DNA from: CAIOGO01 sp964447445
GTDB lineage: Bacteria; Bipolaricaulota; Bipolaricaulia; UBA7950; UBA9294
Assembly: GCA_964447445.1 (NCBI GenBank)
Contig: CAYUSW010000017.1
Span: 1 to 12,303, forward strand
Direction of reading: 5' to 3'
Length of the DNA: 12,303 nucleotides
Under the pieces are notes generated by a model. The model made no database searches and was not told where the DNA came from. It worked only from the letters and a program-made list of their open reading frames with translations. Both the position numbers and the translations under genes were made by a program. How positions within the stretch are numbered: the stretch's first letter is position 1; every line of letters begins with the position of its first letter. This document shows, one piece after another, positions 1 through 7,093 of the stretch.

Positions 1-1
1 G

Positions 2-490
2 CTGCAGGACGTCTTCCTCTTCTCCGGAACGGTCATGGACAACATCCGCCTGCGCTCCGACATTCCTGACGAGAAGGCGATCGAGGCAGCACGGTTCGTG
101 AGCGCCGACTTTGTCGAGCAGTACGCCGATGGCTACGGGACCGAGGTCAAGGAACGAGGCGCCACACTATCAGTTGGCGAGCGACAGCTCCTGTCCTACG
201 CCAGAGCTGTGGCCTTCGAGCCGAAGATCCTCGTCCTCGACGAGGCGACGGCGAGCATCGACTCGCACACCGAGAGCGTGATCCAGGCGTCGCTCCGGCG
301 CATCCTGCGAGGGCGCACATCGATCGCCATCGCCGACCGGCTGTCGACAATCCGCGAGTCCGATCGGATTCTCGTCGTCCATCAGGGCGAAATCGTTGAA
401 CAGGGGACGCACGAAGCGCTGCTTGAGCAGGGAGGGCTCTACGCCGCCCTGTACAACCTTCAGTTCGGCAAGTCCGCCGCGCGCGGTTGA
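2..490 (+). CDS. ABC exporter, C-terminal part of the ATPase domain (5' end cut by window)
   Basis: Open reading frame 2 runs in from the window edge, so only the last 162 residues are visible. They begin at the Q-loop (LQDVFLFSGTV), continue through the DNIRL segment and the signature motif LSVGERQ (visible residues 56-62), then Walker B with catalytic Glu and D-loop (ILVLDEATASID, about 76-87), and end with the usual EQGTHEALL tail. This order is typical of the nucleotide-binding domain of MsbA/MdlB/BmrA-type exporters, which power export of lipids, drugs or peptides across the inner membrane; the substrate cannot be told without the membrane domain. The LSVGERQLLSYARA wording is common in one half of heterodimeric exporters, so a partner gene may lie just upstream. 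Odd: the switch histidine, normally in IAHRLSTI, is Asp here (GAC at 335-337). The gene is 33 bases upstream of the phosphofructokinase gene and probably in the same operon. Confidence 0.93.
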   Translation: MQDVFLFSGTVMDNIRLRSDIPDEKAIEAARFVSADFVEQYADGYGTEVKERGATLSVGERQLLSYARAVAFEPKILVLDEATASIDSHTESVIQASLRRILRGRTSIAIADRLSTIRESDRILVVHQGEIVEQGTHEALLEQGGLYAALYNLQFGKSAARG

Positions 491-523
491 CGCGGCGCGC
501 TCGATCTGTACGCTGGGAGCGGC

Positions 524-1828
524 ATGGACCTCTCGATTCCGCAACTTGGAGCCCCGCGCAGACGCTCGCCGCTGCACCTTTCCACCGCACGAGGGGACCG
601 CGTCTGCAACTTCGTCTCGGATGACGAGCGCGTTCTCTACCACGCCGCGGTCGGCGGCCCCGAAGCAACGAACGGCGACCTGTCGTTTGAGCGGGCCGGT
701 CCCCGCGCTCGGATCTTCTTTGACCCGGCGGAGCTACGCGCCGGCATGGTGACCTGCGGCGGACTCTGTCCGGGCACGAACAGCGTCATCCGCGCGGCGA
801 CGATGGAGCTTTGGTTCCGCTACGGCGTTCGCTCGATCACGGGGTTCCGCTACGGCTTCGCCGGACTCGTGCCGACGTCCGGCGACGCGCCGATTCCCCT
901 CGATCCCGATGTGGTGAACGACATCCACCACCACGGAGGATCGATCCTCAGTTCGTCGCGCGGCGCTCAAGACACCGCGGCGATGGTCGACACGCTCGCG
1001 CGCCTCGGCATCGGCATGCTCATCGTCGTCGGCGGCGACGGGACGATGCGCGGCGCCCACGCGCTCTACGAGGAGGTCGGCCGTCGCGGCCTTCGGATCA
1101 GCATCGTTGCGGTGCCGAAGACGATCGACAACGACATCTACTTCGTTGAGAGGACGTTCGGGTTCGAGACGGCGTTCTCGATCGCGGTCGAGGCCATCCG
1201 CTCGGCGCACGTCGAGTCGAAGGGCTACGTCAACGGCGTTGGGCTGGTCAAGCTCATGGGCCGCTACTCGGGATCCATCGCCGCGCACGCAGCGCTCGCC
1301 GAGCCGGACGTCAACCTCGTCCTCGTCCCCGAGGTCCCGTTCGTCCTCGACGGTGAGAAGGGTCTCGTCGCGTGGCTCGTCGATCGCCTCTCGATGCGGA
1401 GGCACGCGGTGATCGTCGTCGCCGAAGGAGCCGGGCAGGACTTGATCGCAGAGGATGGGCCCGTCGCTGAGCGTGACGCGTCGGGCAACGTTCGTCTGCG
1501 CGACATCGGGACGTTCCTCAGAGAACGGCTGGCACGCGAACTTGAAGCGCGCCGCATCCCGCACGCCCTCAAATACATTGATCCGAGCTACATGATTCGT
1601 TCCGCGCCCGCCTACCCCAACGACGCCATCTACAGCGCAGATCTCGCCCGCGCCGCCGTCCATGCAGGAATGAGCGGCCGCACGGGCCTCCTCGTCGGCT
1701 CGTGGAACGCGCATCTCACGCACGTCCCGCTCGGCGCCGTGCTCGACCGCCGCAACACGCTCGACCCCGAGAGTGACCTATGGCTGGCCGTGCTCGAGTC
1801 CACGGGCCAGCCGGCTGCATGGACGTAG
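524..1828 (+). CDS. ATP-type 6-phosphofructokinase, long group (plant/spirochaete-like)
   Basis: A 434-residue enzyme that phosphorylates fructose 6-phosphate to the 1,6-bisphosphate, the committed step of glycolysis, in the cytoplasm. Visible motifs are VTCGGLCPGTNSVIR (76-90) at the phosphate-donor site, GGDGT (170-174), PKTIDND (198-204) with the catalytic Asp, the sugar-phosphate residues MGRYSG (245-250), PEVPF (269-273), EGAGQ (301-305) and KYIDPSYMIRS (350-360). Length and N-terminal extension fit the long group found in plants, trypanosomes and Treponema/Borrelia, not the 320-residue E. coli PfkA. Gly173 (where pyrophosphate enzymes have Asp) points to ATP as donor; Lys199 (Gly in E. 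coli PfkA) is usual for this group. Many database entries call such proteins pyrophosphate-dependent, so donor use is inference. The start at 524 has GGGAG at 515-519, and the residues after it (LGAPRRRSPL) resemble the family N-terminus. The 3' end overlaps the Nudix gene. Confidence 0.95.
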   Translation: MDLSIPQLGAPRRRSPLHLSTARGDRVCNFVSDDERVLYHAAVGGPEATNGDLSFERAGPRARIFFDPAELRAGMVTCGGLCPGTNSVIRAATMELWFRYGVRSITGFRYGFAGLVPTSGDAPIPLDPDVVNDIHHHGGSILSSSRGAQDTAAMVDTLARLGIGMLIVVGGDGTMRGAHALYEEVGRRGLRISIVAVPKTIDNDIYFVERTFGFETAFSIAVEAIRSAHVESKGYVNGVGLVKLMGRYSGSIAAHAALAEPDVNLVLVPEVPFVLDGEKGLVAWLVDRLSMRRHAVIVVAEGAGQDLIAEDGPVAERDASGNVRLRDIGTFLRERLARELEARRIPHALKYIDPSYMIRSAPAYPNDAIYSADLARAAVHAGMSGRTGLLVGSWNAHLTHVPLGAVLDRRNTLDPESDLWLAVLESTGQPAAWT

Positions 1829-2268
1829 GTAACCACGTCCGCAAGGCCTTCGCCTACGCCGTGCGCCGGAGCGCGCGCGGGTACCAGCTCTTGGCTTTTC
1901 ACAGTCTCGAGGAGCCCGGCGGGTTCGAAGTCCCCAAGGGAGCTGCGGAGCGAGACGAGTCGTTCGCCGACGCCGCCCGCCGCGAGCTTCGCGAGGAGTC
2001 GGGACTCGATGTCGGCACGGGATCCGAGCTTGGGACTACGTGGTACGGGGCGGAAGAACAACGGTTCTTCCTCTTCGCGGTCCCGGGCACGGCTCCTGAC
2101 CGTTTCCGACACACGGTGACCGGAAGCGGAGGAGACGAAGGGCTCGTGTACGAGTTCGAGTTCCTGCCGATCGACGGCCGCCTCGCCGCTCGTCTCGTTC
2201 AGGGTTCTGGAGCGTTCGCCGGGCTTCTCCGGCAACGTGTCCTGGATGAGTTGGCGCCGGGCGACTAG
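1780..2268 (+). CDS. Nudix hydrolase
   Basis: A small cytoplasmic Nudix protein (162 residues from this start) expected to cleave a nucleoside diphosphate linked to another group. A complete Nudix box is visible at residues 54-76: Gly54, Glu60, Arg68-Glu69-Leu70, the metal-binding Glu72-Glu73, Gly75 and Leu76, preceded by FEVPKG. The FEVPKG wording and short length resemble diadenosine tetraphosphate (Ap4A) hydrolase-like members, but substrate cannot be read from sequence. Two starts are possible. ATG 1780 has GAGAG at 1769-1773 with 6-base spacing, and overlaps phosphofructokinase by 49 bases. ATG 1819 has no clear Shine-Dalgarno, overlaps by 10 bases, and begins just before the domain. I list the first because of its ribosome site; residues 1-13 are not needed for the fold. 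The overlap implies translational coupling in an operon with the phosphofructokinase gene. The stop shares a CTAG with the opposite-strand gene. Confidence 0.92.
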   Translation: MAGRARVHGPAGCMDVGNHVRKAFAYAVRRSARGYQLLAFHSLEEPGGFEVPKGAAERDESFADAARRELREESGLDVGTGSELGTTWYGAEEQRFFLFAVPGTAPDRFRHTVTGSGGDEGLVYEFEFLPIDGRLAARLVQGSGAFAGLLRQRVLDELAPGD

Positions 2269-2852
2269 CCGCCGCATCGCGCGAGGAACTCCGACAGGAG
2301 CTCCGGCGGCCAGCGAGTCGAGTCCCACGGGAATCCGTCGACCGCGGCGCAGGGGGCGAGCGCAATCGCAAGCGCCATCTCCCCTTCGAGCGACAGCGTT
2401 CCTGGTCGCACAGCAGGAACGAGATGAGAAGTTGCCTTCGTGACGAACGTCCCGCTGTAGTCGGTTCGGACTCCCGCCCGGCGCAGCACGAAGTAGCAGG
2501 TTCCTTCTACGGAGCCCGATCCCAGGGCAGATGAGCCCTCCACGGCAAGTCCTCCGACGAGGTCCACTGGCGGCTCGCCGGGCGGCCGGGCTTGCGCCCA
2601 TACGACCGCCCACGCCCAGCCGGAGAGCGCCCAGATGTCGAGCATTCCCGTGCCGTGCCCGAATCCATCCAGCGTCAGTCCGAGGAAACTGAACTCCAGC
2701 ACCCCATCAATCTCCGCCTCGACACCGTGCAGAGAGAACCACGCGCACGCTTTTCCGGTGCCGACAGCCGATGCATCAGACACTGACGCCGCGGTGCATA
2801 GGGCCACGGCCCCAGCGATGATCACGGAGATAAGACTCGACCGTAACACCAT
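2265..2852 (-). CDS. Secreted protein of unknown function with four mature cysteines
   Basis: I do not recognise this 195-residue protein. It starts with a clear signal peptide: Arg4, a hydrophobic stretch at about residues 7-22, and a likely signal peptidase I site after ASA at 27-29. The mature part (about 166 residues) is rich in Gly, Ala and Ser, with several Trp at 74-85, and carries Cys36, Cys119, Cys168 and Cys193, enough for two disulfides. This suggests an exported, disulfide-stabilised, possibly beta-rich domain. AAGGGG lies about 10 bases before the ATG, supporting the start. It is downstream of the DMT transporter gene on the same strand with a 92-base gap and could be cotranscribed. 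Its stop overlaps the stop of the convergent Nudix gene. The signal peptide and the exact abutting ends argue that this is a real gene and not a shadow. Confidence 0.72.
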   Translation of the reverse strand: MVLRSSLISVIIAGAVALCTAASVSDASAVGTGKACAWFSLHGVEAEIDGVLEFSFLGLTLDGFGHGTGMLDIWALSGWAWAVVWAQARPPGEPPVDLVGGLAVEGSSALGSGSVEGTCYFVLRRAGVRTDYSGTFVTKATSHLVPAVRPGTLSLEGEMALAIALAPCAAVDGFPWDSTRWPPELLSEFLARCGG

Positions 2853-2944
2853 GCTAGACTACCCCTTCGTCGCACCAACGGCCAGTCTTCGCTTCATGAC
2901 CCATAGCCGGAAAGACGAACGCCGCATCAGGGCTCGCCATGCGC

Positions 2945-3856
2945 CTAGCGACCGGCCCTCCGGCCCAGAGAGCTCTGCCCGAACTGCGCGAGAGTCATCG
3001 CCACGAGCATGAGGCCACAGCCTAGAAGACCCCGTGGAGAGAGGGTTTCCCCGAGCACGATCCAGCCCCCGAGCGCCGCGAAGACGGCCTCAAGGCTGAG
3101 AACCACTCCGGCGCGGGATGCCTCCACGTGGCGCTGTCCGACAACCTGGAGCGTGTAGGCAACGCCGACGGACAGGATTCCAGCGTACAAGAGGGAACCG
3201 CTCGCCGCGGCGATGCCCGCAAGCGACGTCGCTTCGCGGAAGAGAGAGATGAGAAGGCTCAGCCCGCCGCAAATCGAGAACTGGACGACGGCAATGACGG
3301 ACGCGCCGGCGCGATCGACCAGCCAGTCGATGAGGTGGACATGCACGGCCCACACGAGAGCACCGAGGAGGACCCAACCGTCGCCGGGCGCGAGGTGCAG
3401 AGACCCGGTCACGCTGAGCAGATAAAGACCGACGGCGGATACGGGGACTGCAAGCGCCATGAGCCAGCGGAGGCGCTGTCCGCGGGCAAGCCCGAGGAGC
3501 GGGACGAGGACGACGTAGAGCCCTGTGAGGAAGCCGGCCTTGCCTGCCGTCGTCGTTACGAGACCCACTTGCTGCAGGTTGGCTGCGACCGTCAGGACGA
3601 CGCCTGCGGCGATAAGGCCCAACGCCGTCCCTCGACTCATGCGGCGCGGCCCGGCGCGCCGCAGCGCGCCCACGGGACGCAACAGAAACGGAATCAGAAC
3701 GAGGGCTCCTAGGAGGAAGCGGATGCCGTTGAACGCGAAGGGGCCGATGTGTTGCATGCCCGCGCGCTGAGCAACAAACGCGAACCCCCAGATCGCGGCC
3801 GCTGCGAGAAGTAGCCCGCTTGCTCTGAGGCCCGCGCGTGATCGCTCATCCGTCAT
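2945..3856 (-). CDS. EamA/DMT-superfamily transporter
   Basis: A 303-residue integral inner-membrane protein of the drug/metabolite transporter superfamily. It shows about ten hydrophobic segments in two EamA repeats: the first begins LLLAAAAIWGFAFVAQRAGM (residues 15-34) and contains the typical GIRFLLGALVLIPF, and the second ends with the characteristic AVFAALGGWIVLGETLSPRGLLGCGLMLV pattern, read here in parts. Members export or import amino acids and other metabolites; the substrate is unknown. The open frame extends upstream to 4171, but that part is Arg/Pro-rich and non-membrane, so I chose the ATG at 3856, which gives the normal family length. No Shine-Dalgarno is visible there; instead a TAGAAT box sits 8 bases upstream, which suggests a leaderless transcript. 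The gene is divergent from the MgtC gene and upstream of the secreted-protein gene. Confidence 0.93.
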   Translation of the reverse strand: MTDERSRAGLRASGLLLAAAAIWGFAFVAQRAGMQHIGPFAFNGIRFLLGALVLIPFLLRPVGALRRAGPRRMSRGTALGLIAAGVVLTVAANLQQVGLVTTTAGKAGFLTGLYVVLVPLLGLARGQRLRWLMALAVPVSAVGLYLLSVTGSLHLAPGDGWVLLGALVWAVHVHLIDWLVDRAGASVIAVVQFSICGGLSLLISLFREATSLAGIAAASGSLLYAGILSVGVAYTLQVVGQRHVEASRAGVVLSLEAVFAALGGWIVLGETLSPRGLLGCGLMLVAMTLAQFGQSSLGRRAGR

Positions 3857-3864
3857 GGGCCGAC

Positions 3865-3870
3865 ATTCTA
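3865..3870 (-). promoter_or_regulatory. TAGAAT -10 box, probable leaderless promoter of the DMT gene
   Basis: On the minus strand TAGAAT (5 of 6 matches to TATAAT) ends 8 bases before the ATG at 3856, which would put the transcription start within a few bases of the start codon. There is no Shine-Dalgarno before this ATG, consistent with a leaderless message. No good -35 box is visible about 17 bases further upstream, so this is a moderate call. Confidence 0.4.
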
Positions 3871-3990
3871 TCCGGGTGCGGCCCGGCCGACGGGCGACAC
3901 TCGATCGGACGATGCGATTGCCCGTTCGCGACGGGACACAAGACCCAGCCAGCGCCTTCTCCGGGTCTACTGTGGAATGCGGAATCCAGC

Positions 3991-3996
3991 GGAGGT
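3991..3996 (+). promoter_or_regulatory. Shine-Dalgarno site deciding the GTG start of the MgtC gene
   Basis: GGAGGT lies 6 bases before the GTG at 4003. It selects this GTG over the in-frame ATG at 3838, which would lie inside the divergent transporter gene and add a 55-residue hydrophilic, Cys/Pro-rich extension foreign to the family. Confidence 0.8.
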
Positions 3997-4002
3997 GGTC
4001 TT

Positions 4003-4653
4003 GTGTCCTTCGACCTCGATGTCTTGTTGCGGCTCTTCGTGTCCGTGTTGCTGGGAGGGCTCGTCGGCCTCGAGCGGCAGGCGCACGGGCGAGCCGCCGG
4101 ACTGCGAACCCACATTCTCGTAAGCCTCGGATCAACGCTGGCGATGGTCGTGACGCAATCGTTCGGCCCAAACGTTGATCCAGGGAGAGCCGTGGCCGGC
4201 ATCCTCACAGGCATCGGTTTCCTCGGCGCTGGCGTCATCGTGAAGTCAAACGAGATCGTCCGCGGGCTGACGACGGCAGCCTGCATTTGGTTTGTCGCCG
4301 CGCTCGGCGTCCTCGTCGGACAGGGCCTCTACTTGATCGCCTCGGTGAGCACGGTGCTCGTTCTTATCGTCCTGACGCTCCTCTCTTGGTTCTCGCACAA
4401 GGTGCCCACGGTCAGCTACCACACCGTCGTCGTGCGCGCAAAGACGCTGGAGGCCTCCGCTCTCGACGGGCAATGCCGCGCCTTCTTCGAGAGCGAGGGT
4501 TTCCGCATCATCGCCGTGTCGAGTCGCATAGGAAGGGATCCAGTCCAGACCGAACTCACGTTCCGGCTTCGGACTCGCCTAGCGCCGGAGATCGTACGGC
4601 TCTCCGATCCACTGCTCGCCCTGCCCTGCGTCACGCAGGCCGACTGGGACTAG
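4003..4653 (+). CDS. MgtC-family membrane protein with C-terminal ACT-like domain
   Basis: A 216-residue protein of the MgtC/SapB family. Residues 1-132 form about four or five transmembrane segments with the family signatures GGLVGLERQ (18-26), AAGLRTHILVSLGS (31-44), TGIGFLGAGVIVK (69-81) and RGLTTAACIWFVAALG (87-102). Residues from about 136 to the end form a hydrophilic domain with the VPTVSYHTVVVRA beginning and an ESEGF segment, as in MgtC's C-terminal ACT-like domain. In Salmonella, MgtC is needed for growth at low magnesium and modulates the F1Fo ATP synthase; in other bacteria the role is uncertain, so I infer only a link with magnesium or membrane energetics. Start: GTG at 4003 with GGAGGT 6 bases upstream. 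It is convergent with the arginine decarboxylase gene (37-base gap, no intrinsic terminator visible) and divergent from the DMT gene (146-base gap). Confidence 0.93.
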   Translation: MSFDLDVLLRLFVSVLLGGLVGLERQAHGRAAGLRTHILVSLGSTLAMVVTQSFGPNVDPGRAVAGILTGIGFLGAGVIVKSNEIVRGLTTAACIWFVAALGVLVGQGLYLIASVSTVLVLIVLTLLSWFSHKVPTVSYHTVVVRAKTLEASALDGQCRAFFESEGFRIIAVSSRIGRDPVQTELTFRLRTRLAPEIVRLSDPLLALPCVTQADWD

Positions 4654-4690
4654 TCGCTGACGAGCGGGCCCTTCTTGACCGCCTCGATCT

Positions 4691-7093
4691 CTAGTCCTTG
4701 CCCCGGCTCCTGCGGCGACTTGCCGCTGCTCCGCGTGCTTTTTGGACCTCGCCCTTCGGCAAACAGTAGACCCAATAACGATTCTCACCCGGGCGCTCCG
4801 GCGAAGGGATCTCGGACGGCGTGCCAAGTCCGTGGATCTCGTGCTCGAATCCCGGGAAGCGATCGTCGAACGCCTCAAGGCCTTGGAGGTACTCGCACAC
4901 CGCCTCGTTTGCCTCTTCGCCCGGCATCAGGACCGGAATTCCTGGCGGGTACGGAACGAGTCCGACGGCGACCACACGCCCAGCGAGTTCGTCGATCGCG
5001 ACCCGTTCGACGCGGTTCTTGACGAGAGCGCGATAGGCCTCGCACGCCGTCGTCCGCTGCAAGGGCTGGTTATCGGGATGACGAAGGGCTCGCTCTTTCT
5101 GGCACAGCCCCATCTCGCGAAGGAAGACGTGCATCTCCTCGCAGAGATCGCGCAGGGTTCTGTCGCCCCCGTAGCGGGCGGGGTAGTACTCAACAAGCGA
5201 CGGGATCGCCTCGCTGAGGGGCGCGCGCGTATCGTAGAGATGCTTGAACTCGAACAGCGCGCTCACGAGCGTGCCCCACTTCCCCTTCGTGATGCCGAGA
5301 GAAAAGAGGAATAGAACGGTGTAGTGGCCCGTCTTCTCGACGACGATGCCTTCCGAATCGAGAAACGCCGTCACTATGGGGGCGGGAATGAACGCCTGCG
5401 CGGGCGCGTCAGGAACGCCGGGCACGGCGTTGGGATCCAACAGCGAGCCGTTCGGCGCAATGCCCGGCGTGATGAGCGTGACCTTGATCGGATCGAGGAG
5501 GCAGTATCCGGACGTGAGCCCCTTGAAGCCGTGCCACGCCGCGCCGGGCTCGAGGTTCCAGCACTCGGCGCGCACGGCCAGCGTCTCCGAATCCGCGTCC
5601 TCGAAACGGACGACGCCGCGCTTTGTCCGGACCTTGTCCGGCTGCCAGACTCGGAACCACCAGTCGTGCTTTTCTTTCCGGTCACGCTCGAGGCGAGCCA
5701 TGACCTGGCGAAACGCGACAGCTTCGTCGATGGACTGCTGTGTGAGCACGCGCCCCGATCCTCCCGACATCATCGCCGCGGCGACATCGTTCGACGCGAT
5801 GATCGCGTACTGCGGCGATGTCGAGCTGTGCATCATGTAGGCCTCGTTGAACCGGTCGTGTTCCACGGGGGCGCGGGCGCTTGACTTAATGTGAATCATC
5901 GATGCCTGCGACAGCGCGGCCAGGAGCTTGTGCGTCGATTGCGTCGCGAAGATCGTCGGGGCGCTGTCTTCGTCCACGTTGATCGCCATCGCGTAGCGGT
6001 CCTCGTAGAGCGGGTTGAAGCGCGCGTAGGCGTACCACGCCTCGTCGAAGTGAATCCGCTTCGCCCCTCCGTTGATTTGCGCGAGGATCTGGCGCACGTC
6101 GTAGCACAGGCCGTCGTAGGTCGAGTTCGTGACAACGAGCAGTTCGGCCTCGAACGGCTTCGGGGCCGCGGAATCGAGCAGCGGGTGGTTCTGGATGCGC
6201 TCGATGATCTCCGCCCACGCCAGCCGGTGCGGCGGGACGGGACCGATGATCCCGTAGTTGTTGGAGTCGGGCAGAAGATAGGTTGGGATGCTCCCCGAAA
6301 GGCGTATGGCTTGTTCGACCGACTTGTGGCAGTTGCGGTCGATGACCACGCTGTCGCCCCCGATGACGGCCGACTGGAAGACAATCCGATTCGACGTTGA
6401 GGACCCGTTCGTTACGAAATACGTCATATCCGCTCCGAACACGGCCGCCGCATTCCGCTCGGCCTTGCCCACCGGGCCGGTGTGCTTAAGCAGCGAGCCA
6501 AGTTCGCCGACCGACACGGAGAGATCGGAACGGAAGAGCTGCTCGCCGAAGAAGCGGACGAATTCCTGTCCCACTGCTGATTTCAGGAATGCCGTCCCGC
6601 CGCAGTGGCCGGGCGTGTGCCACGAGTACTCGTACTCTTCTGCGAAGCGCACCATGGCGCCGAAGAATGGCGGCAGGAGGATGTTGGCGTACTTCTCGAT
6701 CGCACTCGAGACACGGCCGGCGACGAACGATGCCGGATCCTCGAGCTTCCAGATGTACTCGTCGATCTGCTCGACGATCAGGAGGTCGATGTCGCGGACC
6801 TCGGTGCGGTCGGCCAGGAGGAACACGGGCAGATACTCCCCGTGACTGCGCGCGGCGCGGATGAGCTGCCGCACCTCCTCGGGTTCGCTCGGATCCCATG
6901 CAACGAGAAGACACCCGAGGTTGGGATTCGCCTCGATCAACGCCTTGCCGTCGTCCACGTCGTGCGTGGCATGCGTGGGGTACCCCAACTGCTGTAGGTT
7001 CTCGGCGATGGCACGGATGCGCTGGCTGGCAAACGAAGCTTCCTCCCACGTAGGATCGACGATGACGACGGGGTATTTCGGACGCGTGTACAT
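4691..7093 (-). CDS. adiA: AdiA-like arginine decarboxylase (fold-type I Orn/Lys/Arg decarboxylase)
   Basis: An 800-residue PLP enzyme predicted to convert arginine to agmatine and CO2 in the cytoplasm, consuming a proton. Residues 1-130 form the flavodoxin-like wing domain. The PLP domain follows, with WHTPGHCGGTAF (158-169), the cofactor-phosphate motif TNGSSTSN (228-235), His256, HFDEAWYAYARFNPLYEDRY (348-367) with the PLP-nitrogen Asp350, and STHKLL (386-391) with Schiff-base Lys389. The C-terminal domain has PYPPGIP. From memory the FDEAWYAYARFNP and RFNEAYMMH segments agree with E. coli AdiA better than with lysine or ornithine decarboxylases (FDSAWVPY there), which supports arginine as substrate; this is inference. 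It is about 45 residues longer than AdiA, partly through a basic tail ending SRRRSRGKD. Start: ATG 7093 behind a 10-base Shine-Dalgarno match. No AdiC-type antiporter gene lies in the window, so the role could be acid resistance or polyamine supply. Confidence 0.93.
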   Translation of the reverse strand: MYTRPKYPVVIVDPTWEEASFASQRIRAIAENLQQLGYPTHATHDVDDGKALIEANPNLGCLLVAWDPSEPEEVRQLIRAARSHGEYLPVFLLADRTEVRDIDLLIVEQIDEYIWKLEDPASFVAGRVSSAIEKYANILLPPFFGAMVRFAEEYEYSWHTPGHCGGTAFLKSAVGQEFVRFFGEQLFRSDLSVSVGELGSLLKHTGPVGKAERNAAAVFGADMTYFVTNGSSTSNRIVFQSAVIGGDSVVIDRNCHKSVEQAIRLSGSIPTYLLPDSNNYGIIGPVPPHRLAWAEIIERIQNHPLLDSAAPKPFEAELLVVTNSTYDGLCYDVRQILAQINGGAKRIHFDEAWYAYARFNPLYEDRYAMAINVDEDSAPTIFATQSTHKLLAALSQASMIHIKSSARAPVEHDRFNEAYMMHSSTSPQYAIIASNDVAAAMMSGGSGRVLTQQSIDEAVAFRQVMARLERDRKEKHDWWFRVWQPDKVRTKRGVVRFEDADSETLAVRAECWNLEPGAAWHGFKGLTSGYCLLDPIKVTLITPGIAPNGSLLDPNAVPGVPDAPAQAFIPAPIVTAFLDSEGIVVEKTGHYTVLFLFSLGITKGKWGTLVSALFEFKHLYDTRAPLSEAIPSLVEYYPARYGGDRTLRDLCEEMHVFLREMGLCQKERALRHPDNQPLQRTTACEAYRALVKNRVERVAIDELAGRVVAVGLVPYPPGIPVLMPGEEANEAVCEYLQGLEAFDDRFPGFEHEIHGLGTPSEIPSPERPGENRYWVYCLPKGEVQKARGAAASRRRSRGKD

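Noticed and set aside
734..1723. 329-codon open frame on the minus strand
   Set aside because: It lies entirely antisense to the phosphofructokinase gene and its translation is an Arg/Asp/His-rich mix with no domain, the usual mirror frame in GC-rich genes.
1920..1938. GGTTCGAA followed by TCC, resembling a tRNA T-arm
   Set aside because: No acceptor stem, D-arm or anticodon arm is found around it, and it encodes the conserved GGFEVPKG stretch of the Nudix protein.
1630..2613. 327-codon open frame on the minus strand
   Set aside because: It covers the Nudix gene and the ends of two other genes in antisense; composition is Arg/Pro/Ser-rich with no motif.
3838..4002. ATG at 3838 as start of the MgtC protein
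   Set aside because: The added 55 residues are hydrophilic and overlap the divergent transporter start; GTG 4003 has an ideal Shine-Dalgarno and gives the family N-terminus.
3857..4171. Upstream extension of the DMT transporter frame to 4171
   Set aside because: The 105 added residues are Arg/Pro-rich and would lie antisense to the MgtC gene; ATG 3856 gives the normal family length.
5324..5884. 186-codon open frame on the plus strand
   Set aside because: Antisense to the arginine decarboxylase and without recognisable domain features.
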